Shown: piece by piece, positions 21,985-32,816 of the stretch
Position numbering within the stretch: the stretch's first letter is position 1
Layout of the letters: every line of letters starts with the position of its first letter
Source: Persicaria tinctoria
Taxonomy: Eukaryota; Streptophyta; Magnoliopsida; Caryophyllales; Polygonaceae
NCBI GenBank assembly: GCA_037127255.1
Contig: JBANSL010000013.1
Coordinates: forward strand, 29,297,688-29,361,687
Direction: 5' to 3'
Length of the DNA stretch: 64,000 nt
Made by a program: the position numbers and the translations under genes
The notes under the pieces: model-generated
What the model saw: only the letters and a program-made list of their open reading frames with translations
What the model was told of the DNA's origin: nothing
Database searches by the model: none

Positions 21985-22469
21985 GTATCCGGGGCCATTC
22001 ATGACACCCATGTTTACGACTCGCGAGAAGGCAGTGCTGCTGTTAGAGAGGTAAAAGCATTATTATTGAAAAAAGCATTATAAAAGGTGATGATTCTTAT
22101 GAAGAAAGAATGTGGTTAAGAAAGTTTGGAAATAATCCATTTCCCCGGATCATTAAGCACCACATTACCAAAATATTGCCCACCTTAAGCCTTTTACCAA
22201 TCTATTCCTTTTTGAGCTTAAATTAAAGTCCTCTAGATTATTGTTGCTTTGTCACATGAATGTTTTTGGCATAACCCTCCTTTTCTGAGTAGATGTTGCT
22301 TTTTATTTGCACATGCATGGATTTGTGGCACAAGTACCTTTTCGATGATGGTAATTGATTGCAGGGTTATATAAGAATGAATCTATGATGTTGAGAGTTT
22401 TAAATTCTTCCCCTGAATGACCATCCAAGTTCTTGCTTGGGGACAAGCAAGCTTAAGTATGGGGTGATT
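21985..22469 (+). other. 3' untranslated region of element A, second part, with polypurine tract
   Basis: Begins with a conserved motif (CCATTCATGACACCCATGTT) shared with D and E. It ends with the hairpin TTGCTTG-GGGA-CAAGCAA (22433-22450) and the purine-rich AAGTATGGGGTGATT (22455-22469) that primes plus-strand synthesis directly before the LTR. Confidence 0.75.
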
Positions 22470-24412
22470 TGATGTCCACTAAAATATCCATGTTGAAATG
22501 CATATTTTAGCTCCATGTTTTATATACTTTGCATATTTCGGGTTGGGAATGTGTCGAATTTATGTAATATGTGCTTATTTGCAAGAAATAGAGGTCTACA
22601 TAAGTTTTGGTTTAATATTGCAGAATCTTGAGCCATTTCGGGAGAAAACCAAGAAGTAAAGACAGAAGCTGAAAGCTACTCGATATCGACGAGTTTTACT
22701 CGATATCGATAAACAATGTCCGGCCGCAACACTGATCGAGGAGCCGCTGATCGAGGAACTGAAGACGAGCCAACTCGACTCCAGAGAGTTACTCGATATC
22801 GAGTAATATACTCGATATCGACAAGATTTGGAAGCCAGCCCGGAGTCGAGGAGGAGAGCTTGATCGAGGAGCCGAGGAGCGCTGCTCGACCTGACCAGAC
22901 AACCCGATGCTGAGCGACACCACTCCTCGATATCGAGGAAGTACCTTGATATCGACGAACCCAGAGCACATGTCCGAGCAATGTCGAGGAGAGGCTGCTC
23001 GACAACACCAGGCCAACCATGATCGATGACACTTACTCGATATCGAGTAATCTACTCGATATCGAAAAGACCTGAGAGCCAGTGTCCGAGCAGATCGAAG
23101 ACCAGTTACTCGACAACACCAAGCCAAGCTAAAGTCGACGCCAACTTTATTCGATATCGAGTAATTTACTCGATATCGAGGAGCACCATCCTGGACCGCG
23201 TTACGCGGTTTGAGCTGTCCTACATGGGTTTGGCTTCCTTGGGACGAAAGGAATCCGATTCTATCCAAGTTTATCAACATCTATCCATGGAGAAGAAGAT
23301 TTATCCACATGAAGATATTTTAGCCTTTTAGATATATTTCCTTTTTAAAGATAAATGTTCCTTTTATTAAACATTTTATCCTTAGATATAGATAGAGATT
23401 TCTATCCTTGATTAGCAAGGATTAGAAGCCTATAAATAAAGCCCATGGGGCTGATTTCTAAGCATTCAATTTCAGTAGGAGAAGTAGTAGTAGAGAGAGA
23501 AAGAGAAGCCGAGTGGAGTGAAGGAGCGAAAGTGATCTGGCTTTGTTCGGTTTGTACTTTCTTCAGTTTGGTTTAATGCAAGTTATTTCCTTTCAATCAA
23601 TGTCTGCGATTGCGATGAGGCGCGAGTAGTCCACCCACTTCTAGGGTTGGGGTGAGCAAACGATAGCCCTGCATGTTTGAGGTAAAGATCCAACTTTTAT
23701 CATGTTTTAAGCATCTACTACTTGTTATGTGTTTATTACCCATCTAATGGAGGTCCATGCTAACAACTTGGATTGTAAACATAAAATCAGTAGATACAAT
23801 TAGGGTTTTTTGAAAGAGTTGTCTAATTGTTGGAAAAGGCGAAAGCTTGGTCCTTCAATGCGATTTACATGATTATCTGTTTTATTCTTGCCTTATGCAT
23901 GCTTGGTTATTGTTGTTGCAAACCCCGATCTTGGAAGTCTTTCATAAATAGTTTATTTTCGAATCCCACAAGCCTTGTCTTTATTTATTTTCGTTTAAAG
24001 TTTCCGTGTATCCTCGATATCGACAAATTCTGGTCGATATCGAGTTACTGATCTTCAATCCCAGATCACTGTAGCTTTTCCTGTGCAGGTACCCGACGTC
24101 GACGAAGACTCTACTCGATATCGAGTAAAGGCTCTTCGATATCGACCAAACCCAGGATCTGTTGCTGCCTTGTTCGACTTGCCTGATCTTCTGTCGACTA
24201 ACCCTAGTCGAGATCGAGCATATATCTGTGGTTGACTTCTATTCGTGAGATTTCACCGCTGCTTAGATCCGCTGACACGCTTCCTCGTGGATCGATCCTG
24301 ACTTCCCACTACTGCATCAGGAGGAGGTCTTGTAATCATTTACAAGGGACGGAATCTGGTTTGATGTACTTTATTTATATTTTATTGCAATTCTCGATTT
24401 CCTCCTACAACA
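22470..24412 (+). repeat. 3' LTR of element A, full length (1943 bp)
   Basis: Runs from TGATGTCCAC to CTCCTACAACA, with the TATA box at 23431. U3 (22470-23430) holds a cluster of TCGATATCGA palindromes, and a second cluster lies near 24015-24150 downstream of the TATA box. The end motif (TTTCCTCCTACAACA) corresponds to the start of the LTRs of D read on the other strand. Frames at 22676-23331 are palindrome-derived shadows. Confidence 0.9.
23431..23438 (+). promoter_or_regulatory. TATA box of LTR A (right)
   Basis: TATAAATA with the same flanks as the left LTR; transcription would start about 30 bp downstream. Confidence 0.7.
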
Positions 24413-24564
24413 CATTGTTAGTGCAATATGTTCTATCCCACCTATCTTACCTATCCTAAAATTCAAAAATAGAAAATAAAATTTATGAATGAAAAGAAAT
24501 AAAGCGGGTTGCCTCCCGTAAGCGCTACCTTTAACGTCATTAGCCTGATGTGGTTACTTCAACT

Positions 24565-25950
24565 TCAATCCGGATCGGGAGGAGGTGGTGGATCCGGTGG
24601 CTCAGCTAGAAGAGATGGTGGTGGAACATTCTTGGGTGGTACATCATAATTAGCCCTCAAGTGACATGGTTCTTGCTCATTCACTTTGTACTTCCTTGGA
24701 TCTCCTTTCCTAGCCTCATGAATAAGCTTAAACCTTCTTGAGTGGACGCTCCAATCTTCCACCCATTCATCCTCATTGGAAAAGCACTCAGGATGTGTGC
24801 TTCCCTCATGTATAATCCTCTTCCTTTTCATTGAGTTGACTTTTTGAGCTTCCTCACCATCATACACAAATAGATGTGTTGCTTCTTTGGGTTTGGTGTA
24901 CAATGGTGGAGGGAGAAGAGATTTATCAACCTTGTCTTCTATCGCCTCATCTTTGATGTGCCACTTCGCAAGAACCCCATACTTAAATGCGGCAGTCGGT
25001 TGCTTGAAATCGTCGGGTATCACCTTTACCTCGAATGACAAAGGTGGCGGTGGACTGGTAGTAATGGTAAAGAGGTTAGGGATCAAAGCTGAGGTTACCT
25101 GTGGTTCGGTAGGATCTTGGCAATTCTCTGCAGGAGGTTCATCTTTCTCTTTGAGCACTTCTTTCTTTTGTTGGGGTTCCTCACATGGCTCCTCTTGAAA
25201 TGTCTCAGTACCAACATGTTCATCATGAGAAAAGAGGTTAAAGATCATACCTAACCTTACCTGTAGCCCGTTAGGATTTTGGCAATTATCTTTTTCCTCC
25301 TTAAGACGTGCAATCGAATCGTTAAGAGCCCGAGTAGAGTCAATACAAGTGTACGTTGACTCGGTTGGGATAGGTACCAACTTATCCTCATGCTCTTCTC
25401 CACCTACAAGCTCGCAAAATATAATGTTATCATATGAACCAACCTCATACCTATATGAGGTCTCTATTGATTGTGAGGACATGGTTGTGTTGTGTGATGA
25501 TGATTCTGACAGATCCTCCTTCTCTGCGGCCAAATATCCCAATTGCGCTTGGATACCCTTCAATTGAGAACTTATATCATCGCGAAACCCATGGAGATCC
25601 TCTTTGAGCTCTTGTACCCATGATGGTGGTTCTTGGTGCTCAGAATACCAATATGATTTTTCCGGAGGCGGCTCCCATTGCTCATAAGGAGGAGGAGGAG
25701 GTTCCTAATAGAGATTCCAGGGTTGGGCGGGCTCATACGAGTCCATATAGTCACGTTGAGCATAATACCTCTCTGTTGGTTGATAGGAACCATATGCATG
25801 TTGGGCTTTGGTTGAATCCTCGGAGGACTTCTTTGCTTTCCAACTATCAAAATCAATGAAATCTTCATCTTCCTCATCAACCTCGGCTAGATAGCTCGCA
25901 AACTCCTTTTTCCTTGATTGTCGTCTTTCTTGTTCAGCCCATGTTTAAAA
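24565..25950 (-). CDS. ORF1 of element B, unknown protein of an LTR retrotransposon
   Basis: The frame from 25563 to 24565 is 332 residues; weaker continuity extends upstream to about 25950 (SRKKEFASYLAEVDEEDEDF) with one stop near 25707. Visible features: acidic, low-complexity N-terminal region; PPPPLSFEVKVIPDDFKQP; FVYDGEEAQKVNSMKRKRII; EWVEDWSVHSRRFKLIHEAR; a proline-rich C-terminus (PPPSLLAEPPDPPPPPDPD). I recognise no catalytic motif, zinc knuckle or gag core. Position just after the primer site suggests a gag-like or lineage-specific structural protein. The C-terminal half is duplicated antisense in element A (12523-13258). The exact start is undecided; the first in-frame Met of the long frame is at 25563. 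Confidence 0.55.
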
Positions 25951-26215
25951 TAATCATATGCATATTGCATCTTGTACCTAATCTTGAAAACTCAAACAAG
26001 TGCACAAATCAAACAGCAAGGGCTTGGCACTAAGTCGGTACCGATGAGGCGAGTGGTGGATGGTGTTAATTTTTTCCTTTTTCGGATTTTTATTAAATAA
26101 CTAACTAGAAAAAAAATAAAAATAGAATATTAACAAGAAATAATATATATATAAAAGAAAAACGATGGGTTATTCCTAAACCCTAAAAACAACTAAACAA
26201 GGTGCGATTGAACTC
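25951..26215 (-). other. 5' leader of element B
   Basis: Non-coding A/T-rich sequence between ORF1 and the primer site, with a TCGGTACCGA palindrome at 26035. Confidence 0.5.
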
Positions 26216-26233
26216 TCCCCGACAACGGCGTCA
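26216..26233 (-). other. primer-binding site of B (tRNA-Asp type)
   Basis: The minus strand reads TGACGCCGTTGTCGGGGA, two mismatches from the tRNA-Asp complement, four bases from the LTR start at 26237. Confidence 0.8.
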
Positions 26234-26236
26234 ATT

Positions 26237-27512
26237 TGAGGGTTTCTCGACCAAATAAATTTATAGTTAAGACCCTGCTATAGTATAGGGAGTCAGCGGT
26301 TCTTTATTTAGTTGTTTTAGGGCAAAGAATAGCAAGAAGCGATGAAAAGGTAGAGATTTGGGGGGTTTATAGTTGCTGAAATTTGGGAATAAAAAACAAC
26401 ATGAAAGACATCTAGGACATAGGGATTACCACAACAACAATCATGCATGCATCACAATGAATCACATAAAAATCATGTTTTTATCTATTAAAGAGGTCAA
26501 CTTGCATCAACCCTAGCAAAGCAATCAATTTATTTTTACAAATTAATAAACTTTACTATCAATTCTTAATTAGGTTGTCAAAACTTTCGTTTCAAAACCC
26601 TAATTACTATCCGATTCACTATTCAATCTTTCAATTTAATTGCAAAAAGGAATTTCCCCAATTTTCATTGAGTACTTAAGCACAAAGGATAGATAAAACC
26701 AATCAATTCATCAAATCATAGCAAAATTGCAAGCATAACTATCGTTGGGATCACCCCAACCCTAAAAAAGAGAAGAATTACTCACAATTCATGAAAGAAA
26801 GCATAAACAAAAGAAATAAGAAAGAAAACACCTTGCATAAACTTCAAAACGTCGAAAATCGTCGCTGAAATTTGTCACAAAACCAGCGTCTCTCTCCCAC
26901 GTATCTCACGTCCCCTAAAGTCTCCAAAAGAATCCCCCTTAAGGTTTCAACATAATGTTCTATTTATACTAAAATAACTTAATTATATTTTAGGAAGAAG
27001 AAATAAATCAATTTTATCTAAATTCTATCTAAGAAAAGGGGATAAAAATAACTAATTTCGGATAAATCAGCATGCAGATGGCCCATACCGAAGCGGAGGA
27101 CCTCGGTACCGACCCTCCTTAGGGTCGGTATAACCACGGGTGCTTCATCCTGTCTCGCTAGTCCAGAAATGGCCTCGGTACCGACCCCCCTTAGGGTCAT
27201 TATGGGGTCGGTATGACGGTAATCCATCTCGGATTGAGGAAAACACCCGTATCTCCTTCGTTATAACCCCGATTGCTTCCGTTCGTTTTCCTATGCGCTC
27301 CTTATTCTCTTCCGCTTCTTTTCATAGTTAAAAGTTTCTTCAAAAACAACTCCAAAAATCCTGTAAAGCAAACAAAAGCTTGTGTAGACAACTATTTCCC
27401 ATGAAATATGAAAACTTATGCAAAAGACACTAAACCCAATGCAAAACCTATGAAAATGACTCAAATTGACATCAAAACATATGGGAAAATATAACTAAAA
27501 ACATGCGCATCA
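26237..27512 (-). repeat. 5' LTR of element B, full length (1276 bp)
   Basis: Left edge TGAGGGTTTCTCGACC, right edge GCGCATCA followed by the target duplication ATACA. On the minus strand it starts TGATGCGCATG. Two perfect TCGGTACCGA palindromes (27103, 27175) and partial ones lie at 27085-27220, upstream in U3. Confidence 0.85.
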
Positions 27513-27534
27513 ATACATGAGAGGTTCATTGAAG

Positions 27535-28113
27535 GTATGAATGAGACTATGTTTTATGTAAGGTTTGGTTCAATGTTAGTTTTAAGCTATCATGTTCTCT
27601 TTTAATTTAGTCTGCTACTTGTTTTCTCTTTATTTCCATTGTTTGGTGTTGTGTCTGGATTACATTTGACACGATATCATCAATTTGTGAAATCTTCCAT
27701 CACTATTGGCATCACTTTACCATCCCCCAAATCTCTTGAAATGATATATTCTATATTGGTAAAGCGTCAAATATATTGTAAATCTCAAATTCCCCACTCA
27801 TTACTGTCCTTTCCAAACTGTAAATTTATTATGGACTTGGTTAAGTGTATTATGATTTTAGTATGGTTGGTGAAGTTGAAGGGGAAATTTTTTCACTTTG
27901 GTGATGCCTTCTAAGTTAGCTCTGCTGCAAGCAGAAAAGGGCTCTAAAATGCTGGTGTGTTCCAAGGAAAGTGTAGCATCTGTGGCTACTGGGGAACAAC
28001 AAAAGGGATCCGTTGGGGTTGCTAACAAGCTGGAAATTAGAGCTATTGGGGCTACTAACAAGTTGGAAATTAGAGTTGTTGGGGTTCATGTTGGTAGTAT
28101 TGACCATTAATAG
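27535..28113 (+). other. probable intron of the DnaJ-like fragment, with a short unassigned ORF
   Basis: Follows a GT donor at 27535. A 70-codon frame (27898-28110) is open but unrecognised and includes a 36-bp tandem duplication (28013-28048, 28049-28084) translating as NKLEIRxxG repeats. No further DnaJ exon was seen. Confidence 0.3.
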
Positions 28114-28121
28114 TTCAATAC

Positions 28122-28242
28122 TTGACTTGTCAAACAGGTCATTTGGGTCGGATTACTAAAAAAAAAATTCTGAATCAAAATTTCCGGGTTTAGGTCAGAA
28201 AATTCCCGAGCATTCGGGTCGGGTTGTGTTTTGATAGATCTA
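28122..28242. mobile_element. 121-bp hAT-type MITE
   Basis: Terminal inverted repeats TTGACTTGTCAAAC and TAGATCTATCAAAAC, flanked by a perfect 8-bp duplication TTCAATAC (28114-28121, 28243-28250). The interior has GGGTCGG words like the larger MITE at 50389. Confidence 0.85.
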
Positions 28243-28349
28243 TTCAATACTCTAATTCATGAAAGGGTCTACCTCACCTAATTTTTTTTAAAGGGGTCTA
28301 ATTACCTAATTAGATTTTCCTATAGGTATAGTGAGCTAAATTACCCTTA

Positions 28350-28409
28350 ATTTTATCGACATTCTAAACTCCATTGTATGCACAATGGAGTTTAGAATGC
28401 CGATAAAAT
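28350..28409. repeat. near-perfect inverted repeat, 28-bp arms, 4-bp loop
   Basis: Arms 28350-28377 and 28382-28409 pair with a single mismatch around the loop ATGC. The arm core CTAAACTCCATTGTATGCACA appears again in direct form at 31603-31623. It could form a hairpin RNA or be a collapsed insertion end. Confidence 0.85.
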
Positions 28410-29084
28410 ATAATTACAATTTAGTATTTAAATACTAATATTCACAAGCAAGAATTATACAATATTGACAAGCAATATGCAATGAAAGACATTTCATAAG
28501 CCCTAGAACGCTAGCATGTAATTGGTTCAATGAGCAAAGGAATAAGCCCTGTATAGTGTATACAAGGGAATAATGAGGCAAAGATGTCCGAAGGTGATTA
28601 TAAAATAACTTAGCTTAAAGTAATCCCTGTTCTAGGTAGAGCAACATCATCGCACAAATCAACAGAAAAGAACAGTAAAAATTCTTTAAGACTCAAAATT
28701 TAGAGAGGGAGTGAGAAGAGGACAAGTAGAAACAAAGTTACAAAGGAAGTTTAAGCAAGTTAAGTATAAAAAAGGAACTAAACAGGTTGATTAACAATAA
28801 GAAAGACTACAGGTGCATTAGCAGTTTAGCACTATCTCTGATTTGCAATTCCAAATCCCTTCACTTAACTGAACACACCCCAATAAAAAAAAAAAAAGGA
28901 GTATAAGTGTTCTAAAAAAAAGCAGATCAAGAGCAATGAGTACAAGACAAGCTTGTAAAAACCGAAACACATTTGGTGCTCAGTACACAAAAAAGGAGAT
29001 CAAGAGCAATGAGTACCTAGAAGATGTCTAGAGGTGCCTAAACTCTAACCATGTCAGCCCCAAGAAAGAAGAGTCAAGTTCTTA
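28410..29084. other. no recognisable gene
   Basis: A/T-rich sequence with an imperfect repeat around GAGATCAAGAGCAATGAGTAC (28923 and 28996). Probably captured intron or 3' sequence linked to the IF-2 fragment. Confidence 0.35.
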
Positions 29085-29795
29085 TAGAGAATCATCAATA
29101 AGTTCATACATAACTTTATATAATCTAATCTCACCTCCTTTGTTATCTGCATAACTTTTCACTGGACCGAGTGCCTTTACATTGAAGCCCACTATATTGG
29201 CTTTGCTAGCTACTGCAAGCTCGACATCGCTTTTGCTTGTGCCTCCAGTTGCTTGCAGCAAAAACTTCACAGTAACATTATGATGTGGAAGAACTTGCAA
29301 GGTTTGTCTGACTGCTTCTGTCGAACCCTGTTTGCATTTGGGAAGTTAAAGTTCATAAGATGGAACTTAACCCTCTTGCACCAATAAACGGTAAAAAAAA
29401 AATTAAATAATGAGCTGTTAGCAAATTGCATAAGATCAAACACAACACAAACATAAAAAAAGATGTGATATCTTTTCAACATATTGAGAGTGTAATTAGT
29501 AGATCTATAAAAAAAAATCTTTTTCTTTCTCATTCAGGTAAAATAACCAGAAAGTTCAAGCCAAATGCCCTTAAGATCCCTACCAGAACATCAACCTTCA
29601 AAATAACACTATGCTGATGCAATCCCAAACCAGACACCTTCCCAAGTGATTGCAAAAGCTAGAGATGAAAGTATAACCTTTTCATCCCCAGCCTTAGCTG
29701 CAGTATGCACATCTCTTGAGAGCTCTCCACATGCTTCTGCCCTCTCACGTGCAATATATAGGGAGCTGACAAATTCAAATTCATCACCACCTAAA
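29085..29795 (-). pseudogene. chloroplast translation initiation factor IF-2 fragment, two exons
   Basis: Minus strand. First block, about 29795-29650: GDEFEFVSSLYIARERAEAC and AAKAGDEKVILSSLAFAI. Second block, 29327 to about 29085 after an AG acceptor: STEAVRQTLQVLPHHNVTVKF, LLQATGG, SDVELAVASKANIVGFNV, SYADNKGGEIRLYKVMYELI. These match consecutive C-terminal regions of bacterial-type IF-2 that plants target to the chloroplast, where it brings initiator tRNA to the ribosome. The GTPase domain is absent, and a stop follows IDDSL, so this is a captured or decayed fragment. An intron between the blocks shows genomic origin. Confidence 0.75.
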
Positions 29796-29802
29796 ATTGA
29801 TG

Positions 29803-31552
29803 GCTTGAGAAAGCCTAGAACCAGTATGAATTGGAGGTAGAGCACCCAGGAAAAAGATGAGCAATTGCAAACTGGAAAAAAAAAATTGGGAAGAATGGGC
29901 AAAGTGAAAAGTGAAGCAAGATTATTTGAAATACCAAAGTGACCCTAAATTCAAATTTTAGAGGACATAAGATGAGCACCCAGGAAGAATCTTATAGGAC
30001 ATATATGGTTGCCCTATAGTAATTCTCCCTCGAGTTGTTGAGTATAATTCCGTTGCTGAAATACCAAAGTGAAAAGTGAAGCACGATTATTTGAAAAAAT
30101 GGTTTGCACCTAGTCTACATATAAGAAATAAAACGCACTCAAAACAAACTAAACCTAAATTCAAATTTTCCATTTAATCAAACTCTCAAATTCAAACATC
30201 AAAACCTTAAATTATGGAAATTTCAAAAGAAAAATCGAAGACATACCTTCTGTTGGGCGAAAGATCATCCATCAGCGCCGTCCCTAACACCTCACTTGCT
30301 CGTCGGCGACTTCGTCTCTATTGAAAGACAATAGCTGTCAAATAATTCATTTTGAGATTTGAGAGTTGAGAGTCGATGCTTTCCGAAAAAATCAACTACT
30401 CTTCATGTATGATGTGGTCAATTGGGAGTGATATGAGGCTCTTTGGTTCACTCTACCTTGCAGGCAACCTAGGATGATGAATGGAGTCAGGCTCTTTCCA
30501 TGTCTCTCTACTTCCCCGTGATGTTTAGCATTACCTATTTATCTATCTTACCATGTCTCTTGTTTAAGGATTTATCTATCTATCCATATATCCATCTATT
30601 TTTCTGGAATCTCATAGTAAGAATTAAAGTTTGAAATGTTTAGGTGCTGATCTTTTGACAAAATGATTTGACAGTAGTAATGCTTTGACAAAATGTGTTC
30701 ATCTTCTTCTACTAAAAAAGATGCTTTTAAAATGATGTGATTGGAGTAAGAAGAGCAAAAAAGGGAGATTAGAACCTGAGTTTATTCAATTAAACATCAC
30801 TAATAAACATTGTTTTAACAAAGTTCAGATGGCATTACACATCTCACGCTTCCTCTCTCCATCAAGCATTTAAACTGATACTAAACTAATTTTGAATGCA
30901 GCATATACAAGACATATATTTACAGTTTCCGGCTGAATGCTTCATTCGCCAAAATTATTGTTTTCCTGGATGTTTTCCTTTGATGTGAGCCAGTGGCTCT
31001 AAGAACACTTTGAAACTTATCTACTAAACAAACTGTTGTTTTGTAACATCTTAAATAGAATGGAAGCATAATTTTGGAATGACGGGAATGCATAGTTATT
31101 GGATATTTGGATACTCTTGGAAAGAGCTAGAACTGGATATTTCCTAAACTTGAGTAGAATAGTAATCTTTTTGGAACAACATAGTTGAATACAGTTCTGT
31201 CAAAAGATCCCTTTGCAAATTGAAATCAAAGGAATTCCTAAAGTCCTTAAATTCCCAAATCAAACCCTAAATTGAGGGGATAAAAGAAAATGGATATTCA
31301 GATCAAAGAAGTGAATAAAAACCCTAGAAATAAAATGAAGGCGATGAGAAATTGAGAAGGGGATCAAACCTTTAAACGTTTAGATGTTATTGAGAGGCGA
31401 CGATGGATCGCTGAAGAGGTCGGGAAGATATGGAGGCGCGGCGGTGATTCTCAGAAAGGGATTGAACGGAGGAGTGAGGCAAAGTGAGGCGACGGAGGCT
31501 CGAAAGTGAGCAACTGGACACCATAGGAGAATAACGCAAATGTCTCACTTAA
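29803..31552 (-). other. gene-like leader sequences, no full gene
   Basis: Minus-strand stretches at about 30340-30245 (ending in a short ATG frame followed by GTATGT) and 31520-31375 (pyrimidine-rich, GC-rich, then an intron-like start) look like captured 5' untranslated exons. No protein is recognised. Confidence 0.3.
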
Positions 31553-31556
31553 AGTA

Positions 31557-31578
31557 GCCACGCGCATTTGCGCGCGGC
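31557..31578. other. GC-rich hairpin
   Basis: GCCaCGCGCA and TGCGCGcGGC pair around a 2-bp centre with one mismatch per arm. It stands out sharply against A/T-rich surroundings and could be a Helitron 3' hairpin. Confidence 0.7.
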
Positions 31579-31599
31579 GTTGTCATGTTTTTGTAGTAC

Positions 31600-32708
31600 C
31601 TAAACTCCATTGTATGCACATGCACACATCGCTCAACATGGCATTAGGCAAGAATCCCTCAAGGTAAAGATTCTCATTTTATTAATTATTTCTCACATTA
31701 TAATAAACATGGTTGAACACGGGTAAAGAAATATCTTCATATTTCACTTCACTTCACTCCATCAACCTCTAGAACTCCTACAATAACAAGTTTTTTTATT
31801 AATAGACGGTAGACAGTTCATGGCTATAAGGTTCTTTTGTTATTGGAGATTCTATATCCTCAATAGCATCCATCTGCTCATTATTAACCCCGGACAATTC
31901 ACCACTGCAGCTTTTATTTAGAAGAATGTTCAATGAGTGCTACAACTGACATCAAGATTCGCATAACCAGCATTCGCTTTCGTGCACCAATTCAATCTGC
32001 AACCATCTTCTTGCCTTCAACCATTACAACAATACACTACTAAAGACAAAGACAATTAAACAAGAAAAGGGCGGAAGAGATTAAAACAAAGTTGGTCGAA
32101 ACTTAAGGAAGGCTGTTATGTAGAAGCTCATGCAACACAAACTTTCTTCGTGCTAACATTAATATGTGAAGAAACATACTTCTAATAACATATGCGATGA
32201 GTATCAAGTAATGTGTGATTATATAACAATTGACCAAATTGTTGACAGAAATGAAAAGCTACATAAACATTATGTCTTAGCTTGTTAGTTTAATTGTTGG
32301 AAGGAACATATTTTTTACTCTCTTAAATTTTTCCAAAATGAATAACAAATTTTCCTGGTAGGAAACTCAATCTAAATGAAATAGCTTTAATGCTAACTTC
32401 CTCAATCCCACAATAGATAACCTCCTAATCTTATTCATAGAGTTACTTACGGTTATAAAAAAATCATCAAAATGATATCATATGTTGGTGAAGTGCTAAA
32501 TGATGTAGCTGACATTCTCTAGTAACTTGTATATATAACCTGGAAAGGTCATTTAGCATGCAGAGTTGCAAGTTGAGCCTATCTGCCCATATCTTACCAT
32601 TTTTTAAGAAAACACTAAAACCCCATGGCCCATATACATATAAGATTTCCCAAAAGTGCACACATCAAAGGGAAAATGATGGGATGAAGGAACAAGTGAA
32701 TTACTCAC
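31600..32708. other. no recognisable gene
   Basis: A/T-rich, no long frames or repeats noticed apart from the 21-bp word shared with the inverted repeat at 28350. Confidence 0.4.
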
Positions 32709-32816
32709 CTTAAGCTTTGTCTTGTGATCAGCCATGGCATTAGAAATTGGCTCTATTTTTATAATGTCGCCTTCTTTCTTGGAAATTTCCTTCTTATTCA
32801 AAGGCCTTTTCCATAC
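32709..32816 (-). pseudogene. unassigned exon-like segment (36 codons)
   Basis: An open segment on the minus strand flanked by AG (32817-32818) and GTGAGTAA (32708-32701). It encodes a Lys-rich peptide beginning VWKRPLNKKEISKKEGD. The length is a multiple of three and both splice sites are good. I do not recognise the protein. It is probably part of a captured gene. Confidence 0.35.

Larger units (their letters stand above)
11059..24412 (+). mobile_element. element A: gag-protease LTR retrotransposon, chimeric 5' end, CACTA inside
   Basis: Plus-strand order: 5' LTR (11059-12503, truncated at its 3' end), an antisense segment copied from element B (12523-13258) where primer site and gag start should be, gag, protease, 3' region, CACTA insertion, 3' region, polypurine tract and 3' LTR (22470-24412). 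No reverse transcriptase or integrase occurs between protease and 3' LTR. The bases flanking the two LTRs differ (TGAGA and CATTG), so a simple target duplication is absent, in line with rearrangement of the 5' side. Confidence 0.8.
4836..27517 (-). mobile_element. element B: minus-strand LTR retrotransposon with nested insertions
   Basis: Boundaries are the 5-bp target duplication ATACA on both sides. The right LTR (26237-27512) is the 5' LTR, next to a primer site at 26216-26233. The left LTR (4841-5531) is cut by copia DNA. The only B coding region seen is ORF1 (about 25950-24565). Element A and its CACTA passenger lie inside. Excluding insertions, B appears to lack protease, reverse transcriptase and integrase, so it is a non-autonomous element of the same broad tRNA-Asp-primed class. 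Confidence 0.75.

Noticed and set aside
22676..23331. Several open frames on both strands in the right LTR of A
   Set aside because: They are created by the palindromic TCGATATCGA repeats, which read open in many frames. The same frames appear in the left LTR and in U3 positions where no coding is expected.
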